A DNA stretch of 7,056 bases from Candidatus Bathyarchaeota archaeon (GTDB lineage: Archaea; Thermoproteota; Bathyarchaeia; 40CM-2-53-6; RBG-13-38-9), in assembly GCA_030671315.1 (NCBI GenBank), contig DAOUZW010000055.1:1-7056 (forward strand), in the 5' to 3' direction. Shown here piece after piece: positions 1 through 6,111 of this stretch (its first letter is position 1; the number at the start of each line of letters is the position of its first letter). Below the pieces are notes generated by a model. That model saw only the letters and a list, made by a program, of their open reading frames with translations, had not been told where the DNA came from and searched no databases. The position numbers and the translations under genes are program-made.

Positions 1-690
1 GAGGACTTCAATGTATTCCCCGAAGAAAGGAGCGCAATCTTCGGCGATCTCACAGTTGAATATACGCTCCCAGGATATGAAGGAAAAAAGCTTAACCTAA
101 CATCACACCCTGACGGAATGATGATCGGTCCTGCATTGACCAGCTCAGAACTTGTCAGCTGCAAAGCCGACAAAGTGATAGCTATAGAGAAAGGTGGACT
201 CTTCACACGATTCATAGAAGAGAAAGTTCATACAAAACACAAAGCTCTACTCATCCATACAGCTGGACAGGCCCCCAGGGCAACTAGAGGTTTTCTAAAA
301 AGACTAAATCGAGAACTCAAACTTCCTGTATACATCTTCACTGATGGAGATCCATGGGGCATGCACATAGCCATGGTCATAATATCAGGTTCAGCAAATG
401 CAGCTCACCTAAGGGACTTGAATACACCGGACGCAAAATGGTTTGGCGTATGGGCGACTGACATTGTGGATTACAAACTTCCCAGCGACCAACTTACTGA
501 ACTTGATGTAAAAAGACTTCACGAACTAAAGAAAGATCCCAGATACGATGGCAAACTCTGGAAGAAAGAAATTGATACCTTCGTTAAGATTAACAAAAAA
601 GCTGAACAGGAGGCTTTTAGCAGATACGGATTGACATACATAGTCGATGAATACCTGCCTGCCAAACTAGAGATTGCAGAATCACTCTAA
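1..690 (+). CDS. top6A: DNA topoisomerase VI subunit A (Spo11-like), 5'-truncated by window edge
   Basis: The reading frame is open from base 1 and encodes the last 229 residues; the family is usually about 360-390 residues, so roughly the N-terminal third, including the winged-helix domain with the catalytic tyrosine, lies outside the window. Subunit A of topoisomerase VI cuts both DNA strands and works with the ATPase subunit B to relax and decatenate DNA. What is visible is the toprim domain: the acidic residue in AIEKGG (fragment residue 63) and the DGD pair in TDGDPWG (fragment residues 115-117), which bind Mg2+ in this family, followed by the conserved GSANAAHL segment. The lead-in LTSHPDGMMIGPAL is also family-like. 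The gene ends in TAA, with no obvious T-tract terminator behind it. Subunit B is often the neighbour and would be expected upstream, but that is not visible. The assignment is secure. Confidence 0.95.
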   Translation, partial: EDFNVFPEERSAIFGDLTVEYTLPGYEGKKLNLTSHPDGMMIGPALTSSELVSCKADKVIAIEKGGLFTRFIEEKVHTKHKALLIHTAGQAPRATRGFLKRLNRELKLPVYIFTDGDPWGMHIAMVIISGSANAAHLRDLNTPDAKWFGVWATDIVDYKLPSDQLTELDVKRLHELKKDPRYDGKLWKKEIDTFVKINKKAEQEAFSRYGLTYIVDEYLPAKLEIAESL

Positions 691-802
691 TTACGAAATT
701 CAAGATTTGCCAATAGACGATTGAATATTCCCGACATGAATCCATTAGAATTCATTATTTCGAAAAATCAAAGATTGTGGTTTACAGCATAAGCAAAACG
801 TC

Positions 803-809
803 AAATATA
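803..809 (+). promoter_or_regulatory. candidate TATA box for the downstream membrane protein gene
   Basis: AAATATA lies in the 178-base spacer between the topoisomerase gene and the TTG start at 869, about 60 bases before that start. An archaeal transcription start would be expected about 25 bases downstream, near 833, leaving a short leader. The region is AT-rich, so chance matches are likely. Confidence 0.3.
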
Positions 810-868
810 GCAAGTGTTTTTCTAAATCAAATAACATTAATTTTTCTTGAAGAGGATCTGACTCGAAA

Positions 869-1444
869 TTGGATATTCCACCTATTCTTCTTGGAGCAAT
901 TTTTCTAATAATAATTATAGCAGTAGTTTTAATACCACGGGTCGTGTCGAAAATCAAGGGACCAATTAAATGGAGAAATATTCTAATCATTATGATCATA
1001 ATTCTAATCGCCCTTGGAATTTTTTATGCAGTTACACAAATTCCCAGCGAACAAATAGAATTAACTGAAGAACAGAAAGAGATCGATCTGTTCCTACTGA
1101 ATTATTATGATGGACTGCGGAACATGTCTACTTCTAGAATTGTAGATTTATTCTCAGAAAATGCTATAGTAGTTTCTTCAGAAGGAACCACCTACAAAGG
1201 AACCAAAATGATAAAAAGATATTTTGATGAAAAATTCATACATCTTGAACGATATGACGTAAAATATATCGTCTCTGATATTAAAATTGAAGATGGATTA
1301 GCCAAAGCGGTGTACCACTCAGAGGAAAGAGGATTCATTACTGGAGCTACATTATGGCCAATCGAAGGATTAAGAGAAGAATTCACATTGGTCAAGCAAC
1401 AAGGTTCCTGGAAGATCAAGGGATTAATTATTAGTCATGAATGA
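869..1444 (+). CDS. membrane-anchored NTF2/SnoaL-like domain protein
   Basis: A 191-residue protein I cannot assign to a named family member. Two hydrophobic helices stand at about residues 6-25 and 37-58, separated by a short basic loop (RVVSKIKGPIKWRN). The soluble remainder, about 65-191, has the look of an NTF2-like/SnoaL-like fold: a helical start (LFLLNYYDGLRNMS), the LFSENAIVVSSEGTTYKG segment typical of the first strands of such domains, then KMIKRYFDEKF and a run of strands ending in GSWKIKGLIISHE. With two helices both ends would be on the same side; the side is not certain. The start is TTG, the only start codon after the in-frame stop at 848-850; GAGG at 852-855 is a rather distant (13 bases) ribosome site. 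Function is unknown: the fold serves as an enzyme, a binding domain or a secretion-associated module. It appears to be transcribed alone. Confidence 0.75.
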   Translation: MDIPPILLGAIFLIIIIAVVLIPRVVSKIKGPIKWRNILIIMIIILIALGIFYAVTQIPSEQIELTEEQKEIDLFLLNYYDGLRNMSTSRIVDLFSENAIVVSSEGTTYKGTKMIKRYFDEKFIHLERYDVKYIVSDIKIEDGLAKAVYHSEERGFITGATLWPIEGLREEFTLVKQQGSWKIKGLIISHE

Positions 1445-1522
1445 ATACAGTAACGCATGTAGTATGAGAAAAGGAGTCATTGATGATTTTAGAGCGCGCT
1501 TCAATGAGCAATAGATGGAATA

Positions 1523-1534
1523 CTTTTCTTTTCC
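1523..1534 (+). terminator. possible T-rich terminator after the membrane protein gene
   Basis: A pyrimidine stretch (CTTTTCTTTTCC-like) about 80 bases after the stop codon of the 869-1444 gene and just before the end of the converging zinc-ribbon gene. Archaeal termination often occurs at T-tracts; no supporting hairpin is seen. Confidence 0.3.
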
Positions 1535-1543
1535 TACATTAAG

Positions 1544-1774
1544 TTAAGGAATTTTAGGTGTTCCCCAAAAGATTTTATTTTTATCTTTACATTTTGGACA
1601 TTCATGTTCTGATTCAATGATTTCATCATCAGATGTTTTTTGGATGTCGGAATTACTGCTATCACTTATGGATGAAGAAACTTCGAATGCTGTTTTTGTT
1701 TGTGCTGCAAAGATATGTTTATCGTCGGGTGAAGAAACTTCAAACCTATTTCTACAATTCTTACAGAACAACAT
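1544..1774 (-). CDS. small split zinc-ribbon protein
   Basis: A 76-residue hypothetical protein. Two CxxC knuckles, CKNC at residues 4-7 and CPKC at 59-62, would together hold one zinc ion; between them is a long acidic and serine-rich linker that looks disordered, and the C-terminus KIFWGTPKIP follows the second knuckle. This resembles the zinc-ribbon proteins common in archaea, which may bind nucleic acid or protein, but no specific role can be given. The start at 1774 (ATG, giving MLFCKNC) is chosen because GAGG sits 10 bases upstream; an in-frame TTG at 1810 would add 12 residues but has no ribosome site. The linker carries the word FEVSS twice, 19 residues apart, encoded by a repeated 12-base sequence. 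The gene converges with the 869-1444 gene and diverges from the dehydrogenase operon. Short length and low complexity leave some doubt that it is real. Confidence 0.6.
   Translation of the reverse strand: MLFCKNCRNRFEVSSPDDKHIFAAQTKTAFEVSSSISDSSNSDIQKTSDDEIIESEHECPKCKDKNKIFWGTPKIP
1673..1741. repeat. 12-base direct repeat inside the zinc-ribbon linker
   Basis: TGAAGAAACTTC occurs at 1673-1684 and again at 1730-1741, exactly 57 bases (19 codons) apart, so both copies encode the same FEVSS word on the minus strand. Each copy is also a small inverted repeat (GAAG-AAA-CTTC). This may be a remnant of an internal duplication. Confidence 0.6.
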
Positions 1775-1811
1775 AACAAATCGTCCTCGACTAGAATCAA
1801 AGTCAACCAAA

Positions 1812-1822
1812 ATGTGTCACAT
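1812..1822. promoter_or_regulatory. inverted repeat ATGTG-T-CACAT, possible operator
   Basis: A perfect 5-base inverted repeat with a one-base centre, 38 bases upstream of the chosen start of the zinc-ribbon gene. It shares the TCACAT/ATGTGA half-site with the longer inverted repeat at 1948-1964, which suggests that one regulator could bind both. No regulator gene is visible in the window. Confidence 0.3.
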
Positions 1823-1947
1823 ATCAAGATGTTTATTAGCAATGTATTTGATTTTAATCATTTATTTTGGATAGTACTACCATAATTGTTTTAGTTATTT
1901 GTGTTTATGAAACTGGATTTATATGTAATCTTAAATGCTTACTTACA

Positions 1948-1964
1948 ATCACATCGTATGTGAT
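1948..1964. promoter_or_regulatory. perfect inverted repeat ATCACAT-CGT-ATGTGAT, candidate operator
   Basis: Two perfect 7-base arms are separated by 3 bases, giving a 17-base site typical in size for a dimeric winged-helix or helix-turn-helix regulator. It lies 28 bases upstream of the TATA-like element at 1993-2000 and 23 bases downstream of the one at 1918-1925, so it could activate or repress the hydroxylase operon depending on which promoter is used. Confidence 0.45.
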
Positions 1965-1992
1965 CATGTTATCAATTCGGGTCTTTCCGGCA

Positions 1993-2000
1993 TATAAAAA
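1993..2000 (+). promoter_or_regulatory. candidate TATA box of the molybdenum hydroxylase operon
   Basis: TATAAAAA is the best archaeal TATA-like match ahead of the operon. Transcription would be expected to start near 2020-2025, giving a leader of about 80 bases before the TTG start at 2106. A second candidate, TTTATATG at 1918-1925, would give a longer leader. The position just upstream of 1993 is not clearly purine-rich as an ideal BRE would be. Confidence 0.45.
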
Positions 2001-2105
2001 CGATTTGTATTACGGCAACCGTTATATTCCTTTGACGACGATTCTGAGTCTTGCCATTAAGGTAAAAATGGGAGAATTTGAAAAAAGAGCGAGGAAAACG
2101 TAAAA

Positions 2106-2732
2106 TTGACAGAAGAAAAGAAACCCGAGAAAAAAGGCGTTTCAAGGCGAGGATTCATTCAAGGAGCAGTAGCAGGACTTGTTGTGGGAGCAGCCGCAAC
2201 ATACGGCGCAACCACAATGATGCAACCAACAACACCAGCACTACCAACAACCCCGACAGGAGAAGTAGTCGGTCCAGCAGCAGCTAAAACAATCACTATG
2301 ACAATAAACGGTGTCACTGTCATGAAGAGTGTCAAAGCACGATGGACACTACAAAAATACATCCGTGACGTCGTCGGACTCAGAGGAACACCTGAAGCAT
2401 GCGATAACGGTGGATGTGGAAACTGCACCATTCTGAAGGACGGAATGCCCGTTCTCTCTTGCACCACGTTAGCAATCGATTGTGCTGGAGCAGACATAAC
2501 AACGATAGAAGGCTTAGCATCAGGAGGTACACTATCATCGATACAGCAATCGTTCATTAAGAATACTGCTTTTCAGTGTGGAGGCTGCACACCAGGATTT
2601 ATTTTGTGTGGAAAAGCGCTGAAAGATAAGAAATCTAGCCCGTCTGAAGATGAGACTAGAGAAGCTGTATCTGGAGTCCTATGCCGTTGTGGAACGTATG
2701 AAAGAGTAGTAAAAGCAATTATGGAGGCATGA
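2106..2732 (+). CDS. Tat-exported [2Fe-2S] small subunit of a molybdenum hydroxylase
   Basis: A 208-residue electron-transfer subunit of the xanthine oxidase family (CoxS/PaoA/IorA type). The N-terminus carries a twin-arginine signal: basic n-region, SRRGF with the arginines at 14-15, and a hydrophobic stretch to about residue 38, then a Thr/Pro-rich linker to about 60. The plant-ferredoxin-like domain holds one cluster by C99, C104, C107 and C119 (CDNGGCGNC...C). The C-terminal helical domain holds the second by C158, C161, C193 and C195 (QCGGCTPG and LCRCGTYERV). All eight ligands are present. It should pass electrons from the molybdenum site to FAD. The start is TTG, the only start codon after the in-frame TGA at 2079, with GAGG 11 bases upstream. 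It ends 5 bases before the large subunit, so it is the first gene of the operon. Having a Tat leader implies that the folded enzyme acts outside the cytoplasmic membrane. Confidence 0.93.
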   Translation: MTEEKKPEKKGVSRRGFIQGAVAGLVVGAAATYGATTMMQPTTPALPTTPTGEVVGPAAAKTITMTINGVTVMKSVKARWTLQKYIRDVVGLRGTPEACDNGGCGNCTILKDGMPVLSCTTLAIDCAGADITTIEGLASGGTLSSIQQSFIKNTAFQCGGCTPGFILCGKALKDKKSSPSEDETREAVSGVLCRCGTYERVVKAIMEA

Positions 2733-2737
2733 TATAA

Positions 2738-5161
2738 ATGGGAACACGTTTTTTGGCAAGTCTTGACCCTTTCAAGGACAAGATGGCGGAACAAGGATAT
2801 TCTGGCTTACGATATATGTCTCAAAGAGAATTAGATGTCAATGGCACAGCCATAGTAACGGGCAACGTCAAATACACAATGAACGTAAGTCCAGCAGGTT
2901 GTCTTTACACGAGATTTGTAAGAAGTCCCTATGGTAGCGCAAAGATCACAAGCTTGAACACTAGCAAAGCTGAAAATACACCCGGTGTAGTAAAGGTTTT
3001 CACTGCGAAATCACCAGAATTCGCAGGAAAATTGTACTTAGGCGACATACCTCTTCTGACTGAAGGTGAGGTATTCTTTGATACCCAACCAATAGTAATG
3101 ATCGTTGCAGAGACCCAAGAAGCAGCCGACGATGCAGCACATGCTGTAGAAGTCAAATACGAAGTTGGAGAAGCTCTACTCGATACAGTTGCAGCTCGTG
3201 ATTTGAATCCACCTAAAGTAACTCATACACCAAGATTGATCACTCCACCATTTGAAGCTGAGAGACCAAACGTAATCAATTGCTTCTATGTCAGAAGCGG
3301 TGACATTGAGCAAGGATTCGCGGATGCAGACGTCATAATTGAAGAAGAGTTTACGACAGAAGCAGATCCACATGGATATATCGTTCCTATAACTGCAACA
3401 GCTCAACCACACGGTGACGGAACAATGACCTTATGGGTCGACGTTCAGAACATACACCCAGTCCCATGGCCAACAGCAGCCGCAGCAGCGGAAATACCAA
3501 TGGATAAACTCAATGTAATAGGCCCTGACGTTTGTGCTGGCGGATTCGGAGGAAAGAACTGTGGTGGCCCAGGACCATATGCTGCTATAGGTGCAAAATC
3601 TACAGGACGACCTGTAAGAGTATCCTTCGACGATAACCGTTTACAACATGCAACAAGACCATGGAATGTATGCCAAATCAAAGCTGGAGCCAAGAATGAT
3701 GGTAAGTTGACAGCAATCGATATCACATTCAACATTGGTACACCATACGCGGTCTTCAGCTTGTCTGTCATGGAAAGAGCAAGAGAAGCAATAACCTGCA
3801 CATACCATTGGGGTCACAGAGACCTATACGAGAGACCCAATGTAATGTTCACTGCATACGACTCATATACTAATCATGTTGAGACGATGTCCTACAGAGG
3901 CTTTGGAGTCTTAGAATCTACATTCCCAGCTGAAACAATGATTAACATGTTAGCTGAGAAACTTGGCATGGACAGACTTGAGATAAGACTGTTGAACCTC
4001 ACCAAAGAAGGTGAACGCAGCGCTCAGAATGAGATAATCAGAAGCCAGGGATCAGAAGGAGTCCAGAAGAAAGTCTATGAAATGATGCAAGCATGGGGAC
4101 CAAAACCATCCGTACCAGACCCATGGGTCGTAGGAAGAGGATTCTCAGGAGCAAACAAGTACTCACAAGGAGACATGGTACATAACCTCATATTCCTCAA
4201 GCTAAGATCAAGTGGAATCGTAGACATCATAGCCGACTCTATGGATATAGGACAGGGTATGAACACCGTCTCAAGGCAGTTTGTCGCAGAAGCAATGAAC
4301 ATGCCAATAGAAAATGTACGAAAAGTCGAAGTCAACACAGCATATGTCCCATGGACGAGTGACTCATTCTCAAGCTCAGCAACAGACGACGTTGGCCAAG
4401 CCATAGTCGATGCAGCAAAGAATGCAAAAGCAAAATTGTTCGAATGGGCTGCACCAAAACTCGGCACCAGCGCATCAAACTTAGAGACTGTCGACGGCAT
4501 GATTCAAGTAAAAGGAGACCCTGAGAACGCTATATCATGGGGAGATGCAATGGCACCACGCCCACACACAATCGTTCAAGGTTCAAAGAACTGGCCTGAC
4601 GGAGCTCCAAACGATTACGATGGACCAGGAACAAACGACTACTACACAGGACAAGCATTAGGCCCATACTTCAGACTGATCATGCACATGAATTTCATGG
4701 CACAAGCCTATGAAGTAATGATAAACAAGGAGACAGGCGAAATGAAGGTCACGAAATGGATTGGTGGAAACGACGCGTTACCTGTAAATCCAACACTGAT
4801 GGAAGGACAGATTATAGGCGGAGGACTATACCACGGCGGAGCTAACGCAATGTATGAAGAGAACCTCTACGACAACGGATCCATATTGACCAAGACTCTA
4901 GTCGATTGGAAGATGCCAACGATACTAGACTATCCAAAAATCGATGACATACATACTGCAATAGTGCCAGTCTGGGGCGAATACTTCGGAGAAAACCCAA
5001 GAGTTAACTGTCCATTCGGAGCAAAAGGTATCGGAGAAGGAGTAGACTGCGCATCACCTTCAGGAGTAGTAGACGCAATACATGATGCCATTGGCGTCTG
5101 GATCAAAAATGCACCAGCAGCTTCACAGAAGAGAATACTGGAGGCCTTAGGGAAGGCGTAA
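2738..5161 (+). CDS. molybdopterin-binding catalytic subunit, aldehyde oxidase/xanthine dehydrogenase family
   Basis: An 807-residue large subunit, a normal length for the family (CoxL, PaoC, XdhA-like). The N-terminal a/b hammerhead domain spans about residues 30-150 (GTAIVTGNVKYTMNV...RSPYGSAKI). The molybdenum-binding part follows, with GGFGGK at 268-273, YRGFG at 386-390 (the Phe matches the substrate-stacking residue of xanthine oxidase), DIGQG at 503-507 and the C-terminal GAKGIGE at 761-767, whose E767 is the catalytic base of the family. It hydroxylates a carbonyl or heterocycle with water as oxygen source. At H212-G-Y-I-V216-P the usual HxxLEP-type Glu is replaced by Val, which argues against a purine substrate. 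AYXCSFR, the CO dehydrogenase signature, is absent. No signal peptide is seen, so export would be with the small subunit. A GGAGG site lies 10 bases before the ATG. The true substrate cannot be read from the sequence. Confidence 0.94.
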   Translation: MGTRFLASLDPFKDKMAEQGYSGLRYMSQRELDVNGTAIVTGNVKYTMNVSPAGCLYTRFVRSPYGSAKITSLNTSKAENTPGVVKVFTAKSPEFAGKLYLGDIPLLTEGEVFFDTQPIVMIVAETQEAADDAAHAVEVKYEVGEALLDTVAARDLNPPKVTHTPRLITPPFEAERPNVINCFYVRSGDIEQGFADADVIIEEEFTTEADPHGYIVPITATAQPHGDGTMTLWVDVQNIHPVPWPTAAAAAEIPMDKLNVIGPDVCAGGFGGKNCGGPGPYAAIGAKSTGRPVRVSFDDNRLQHATRPWNVCQIKAGAKNDGKLTAIDITFNIGTPYAVFSLSVMERAREAITCTYHWGHRDLYERPNVMFTAYDSYTNHVETMSYRGFGVLESTFPAETMINMLAEKLGMDRLEIRLLNLTKEGERSAQNEIIRSQGSEGVQKKVYEMMQAWGPKPSVPDPWVVGRGFSGANKYSQGDMVHNLIFLKLRSSGIVDIIADSMDIGQGMNTVSRQFVAEAMNMPIENVRKVEVNTAYVPWTSDSFSSSATDDVGQAIVDAAKNAKAKLFEWAAPKLGTSASNLETVDGMIQVKGDPENAISWGDAMAPRPHTIVQGSKNWPDGAPNDYDGPGTNDYYTGQALGPYFRLIMHMNFMAQAYEVMINKETGEMKVTKWIGGNDALPVNPTLMEGQIIGGGLYHGGANAMYEENLYDNGSILTKTLVDWKMPTILDYPKIDDIHTAIVPVWGEYFGENPRVNCPFGAKGIGEGVDCASPSGVVDAIHDAIGVWIKNAPAASQKRILEALGKA

Positions 5162-5162
5162 A

Positions 5163-5167
5163 GGAGG
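5163..5167 (+). promoter_or_regulatory. strong ribosome binding site of the FAD subunit gene
   Basis: GGAGG follows directly after the TAA of the large subunit and precedes the ATG at 5178 by 10 bases, fixing that start and showing operon organisation with a 16-base gap. Confidence 0.75.
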
Positions 5168-5177
5168 AAAGAGAAAA

Positions 5178-6050
5178 ATGAGATCTTTAGCACCAGTAAA
5201 ATACTACACAGCAACCTCACTTGAAGATGCATGCCAAGTACTTAATCAGGCTGCAGGAAAAGGCAAAGTCTTAGCCGGCGGATCTGACTTAGTAGATTGG
5301 TTAAGAAAGAGATACATGCCTACACCAGAAGTCCTAGTTGACATTAAGAAACTAGGTCTTGATACAATCGAAACGAAGGAAGATGGTGTTCACATCGGAG
5401 CTACAGCTAAGCTGTCTGATCTAGGTAAAGCAGGTATACCAATGCTCGCAGAAGCTGCAAGAAATGGTCCCTCACCTCAGCTACAGAACCAAGCAACAGT
5501 CGGCGGTAACATGTGACAAAACGTATGGTGTTGGTACTATCGACTGCCAGATTGGAACTGCTACAGAAAAGGTGGACCTATCTGTTTCGTCCCTGGTGGC
5601 CGAAACCAGTACCACGCAATAATGGAGCAGAAAGTATGCAATGCAATTGTTCCTGGAGACGTATCCGTTGCTTTGACAGCCCTAAACGCTAATGTAAATA
5701 TCGCTGGATTGGAAGGAGCCAGGACTGTACCTATGAAAGACTTCTATATAGTCTTAGGTAACGTCTTGAAACCAGATGAAATCATAACAGACATAGTCGT
5801 ACCTGAGAAACCAAGCAAGGGAGTATTCCTTAAAAGCAGAACCAGAGGAGCAATCGACTTTGCTACTGCAAGCGTTGCACTATCAACAACAAGTCAAGGC
5901 ACAACTGTAGCCCTTGGCGGAGTAGCACCGATAATACCTTCCGGTACACCTGAAGAGATAAGATCAGCACTAGGAAATGCAACACCACTTAGCGAGAACA
6001 GATACAAGATAAACATCGTCAAGCATCTGCTCAGTGAAGCAGGTGCTTAG
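5178..6050 (+). CDS. FAD-binding subunit with [4Fe-4S] loop, interrupted by in-frame TGA at codon 113
   Basis: The third operon gene encodes the FAD subunit (CoxM/PaoB/HcrB type), 290 residues if codon 113 is read through, which is the normal length. The N-terminal FAD domain has LAGGSDLVDWL (about 33-43) and ATVGGN (about 106-111), the two flavin-contact motifs; the C-terminal CO-dehydrogenase-flavoprotein domain runs from about 190 to the end. Between them is the extra loop of relatives that carry a [4Fe-4S] cluster: C118, C128, C136 and C154 (WCWYYR, WNCYRKGG, ICF, VCNAIVPGD), matching the spacing style of PaoB. The TGA at 5514-5516 sits directly after GGNM and before QNVWC. The frame is otherwise clean, and no in-frame start codon occurs between the TGA and ATG 5622, so re-initiation would lose three cysteines. 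TGA is an ordinary stop in two neighbouring genes. It could be a recoded gene, a fresh pseudogene or a sequence error. Confidence 0.85.
5514..5516 (+). other. in-frame TGA codon in a conserved motif (possible recoding site)
   Basis: The codon lies at the x of the family pattern G-G-N-[LM]-x-Q, where Cys or Leu is common in relatives; TGC/TGT or TTA would each become TGA by one base change. Coding continues in the same frame on both sides with normal family sequence. No additional stop, insertion or deletion is seen in the rest of the gene. Confidence 0.8.
5531..5550 (+). other. weak hairpin 14 bases downstream of the in-frame TGA
   Basis: TTGGTA (5531-5536) can pair with TGCCAG (5545-5550) around an 8-base loop: six pairs, two of them G-U. 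Its distance from the TGA loosely recalls bacterial-type SECIS placement, but the stem is short and the characteristic bulge and loop bases are not evident. It could easily be chance. Confidence 0.2.
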
Positions 6051-6075
6051 ACACCTTTCCCTTTTTCTTTTTTTT
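6041..6075 (+). terminator. hairpin plus T-tract terminator of the hydroxylase operon
   Basis: AGGTG (6041-6045) and CACCT (6052-6056) form a perfect 5-base stem whose 6-base loop contains the TAG stop of the FAD subunit. It is followed by a pyrimidine run ending in eight consecutive T (6068-6075). T-tracts suffice for archaeal termination, so the stem may be incidental. Confidence 0.6.
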
Positions 6076-6100
6076 ATAATCAGACTTTTTACTAATCAAC

Positions 6101-6107
6101 AAAAAAA
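6101..6107 (-). terminator. T7 tract terminating the minus-strand genes
   Basis: On the minus strand seven consecutive T occur 4 bases after the stop codon of the 6112-6588 gene. With the plus-strand T-tract at 6055-6075 it forms a compact bidirectional terminator between converging operons. Confidence 0.5.
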
Positions 6108-6111
6108 TTAT

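Larger units (their letters stand above)
1775..2105. other. 331-base intergenic region between divergent genes
   Basis: No convincing gene is present. The stretch separates the minus-strand zinc-ribbon gene from the plus-strand molybdenum hydroxylase operon and should hold promoters for both. It contains two TATA-like elements on the plus strand (1918-1925 and 1993-2000), a perfect 7-base inverted repeat (1948-1964), a related 5-base inverted repeat (1812-1822), a short ACGG-CAA-CCGT repeat at 2012-2022 and a possible 11-codon leader frame (2068-2103). A 78-codon plus-strand frame through the region has no family signal or ribosome site and was not accepted. Confidence 0.6.

Noticed and set aside
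736..755. Inverted repeat ATGAAT-8 bases-ATTCAT behind the topoisomerase gene
   Set aside because: The arms are short and AT-rich and no T-tract follows, so it is not convincing as a terminator or operator.
1464..1514. A 16-codon frame (MRKGVIDDFRARFNEQ) after the membrane protein gene
   Set aside because: Too short, without homology or a clear ribosome site in the right place; likely chance.
1867..2103. A 78-codon plus-strand frame ending just before the small subunit gene
   Set aside because: It starts with TTG without a ribosome site, has no family signal, and covers the TATA-like elements and the inverted repeat that better explain the region.
2159..2557. A 132-codon minus-strand frame opposite the small subunit gene
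   Set aside because: It lies entirely antisense to a well-supported 2Fe-2S subunit and has a low-complexity Val/Ala/Thr composition.
5622..6050. A separate 142-residue protein starting at ATG 5622
   Set aside because: There is no ribosome site, it begins in the middle of the [4Fe-4S] loop and would lose three of four ligands; it is better read as the continuation of the FAD subunit beyond the TGA.
6051..6111. Archaeal SECIS element in the 3' untranslated region of the FAD subunit
   Set aside because: The 61-base stretch is pyrimidine- and A-rich with no GC-rich stem or internal-loop pattern; only terminator-like signals are seen.
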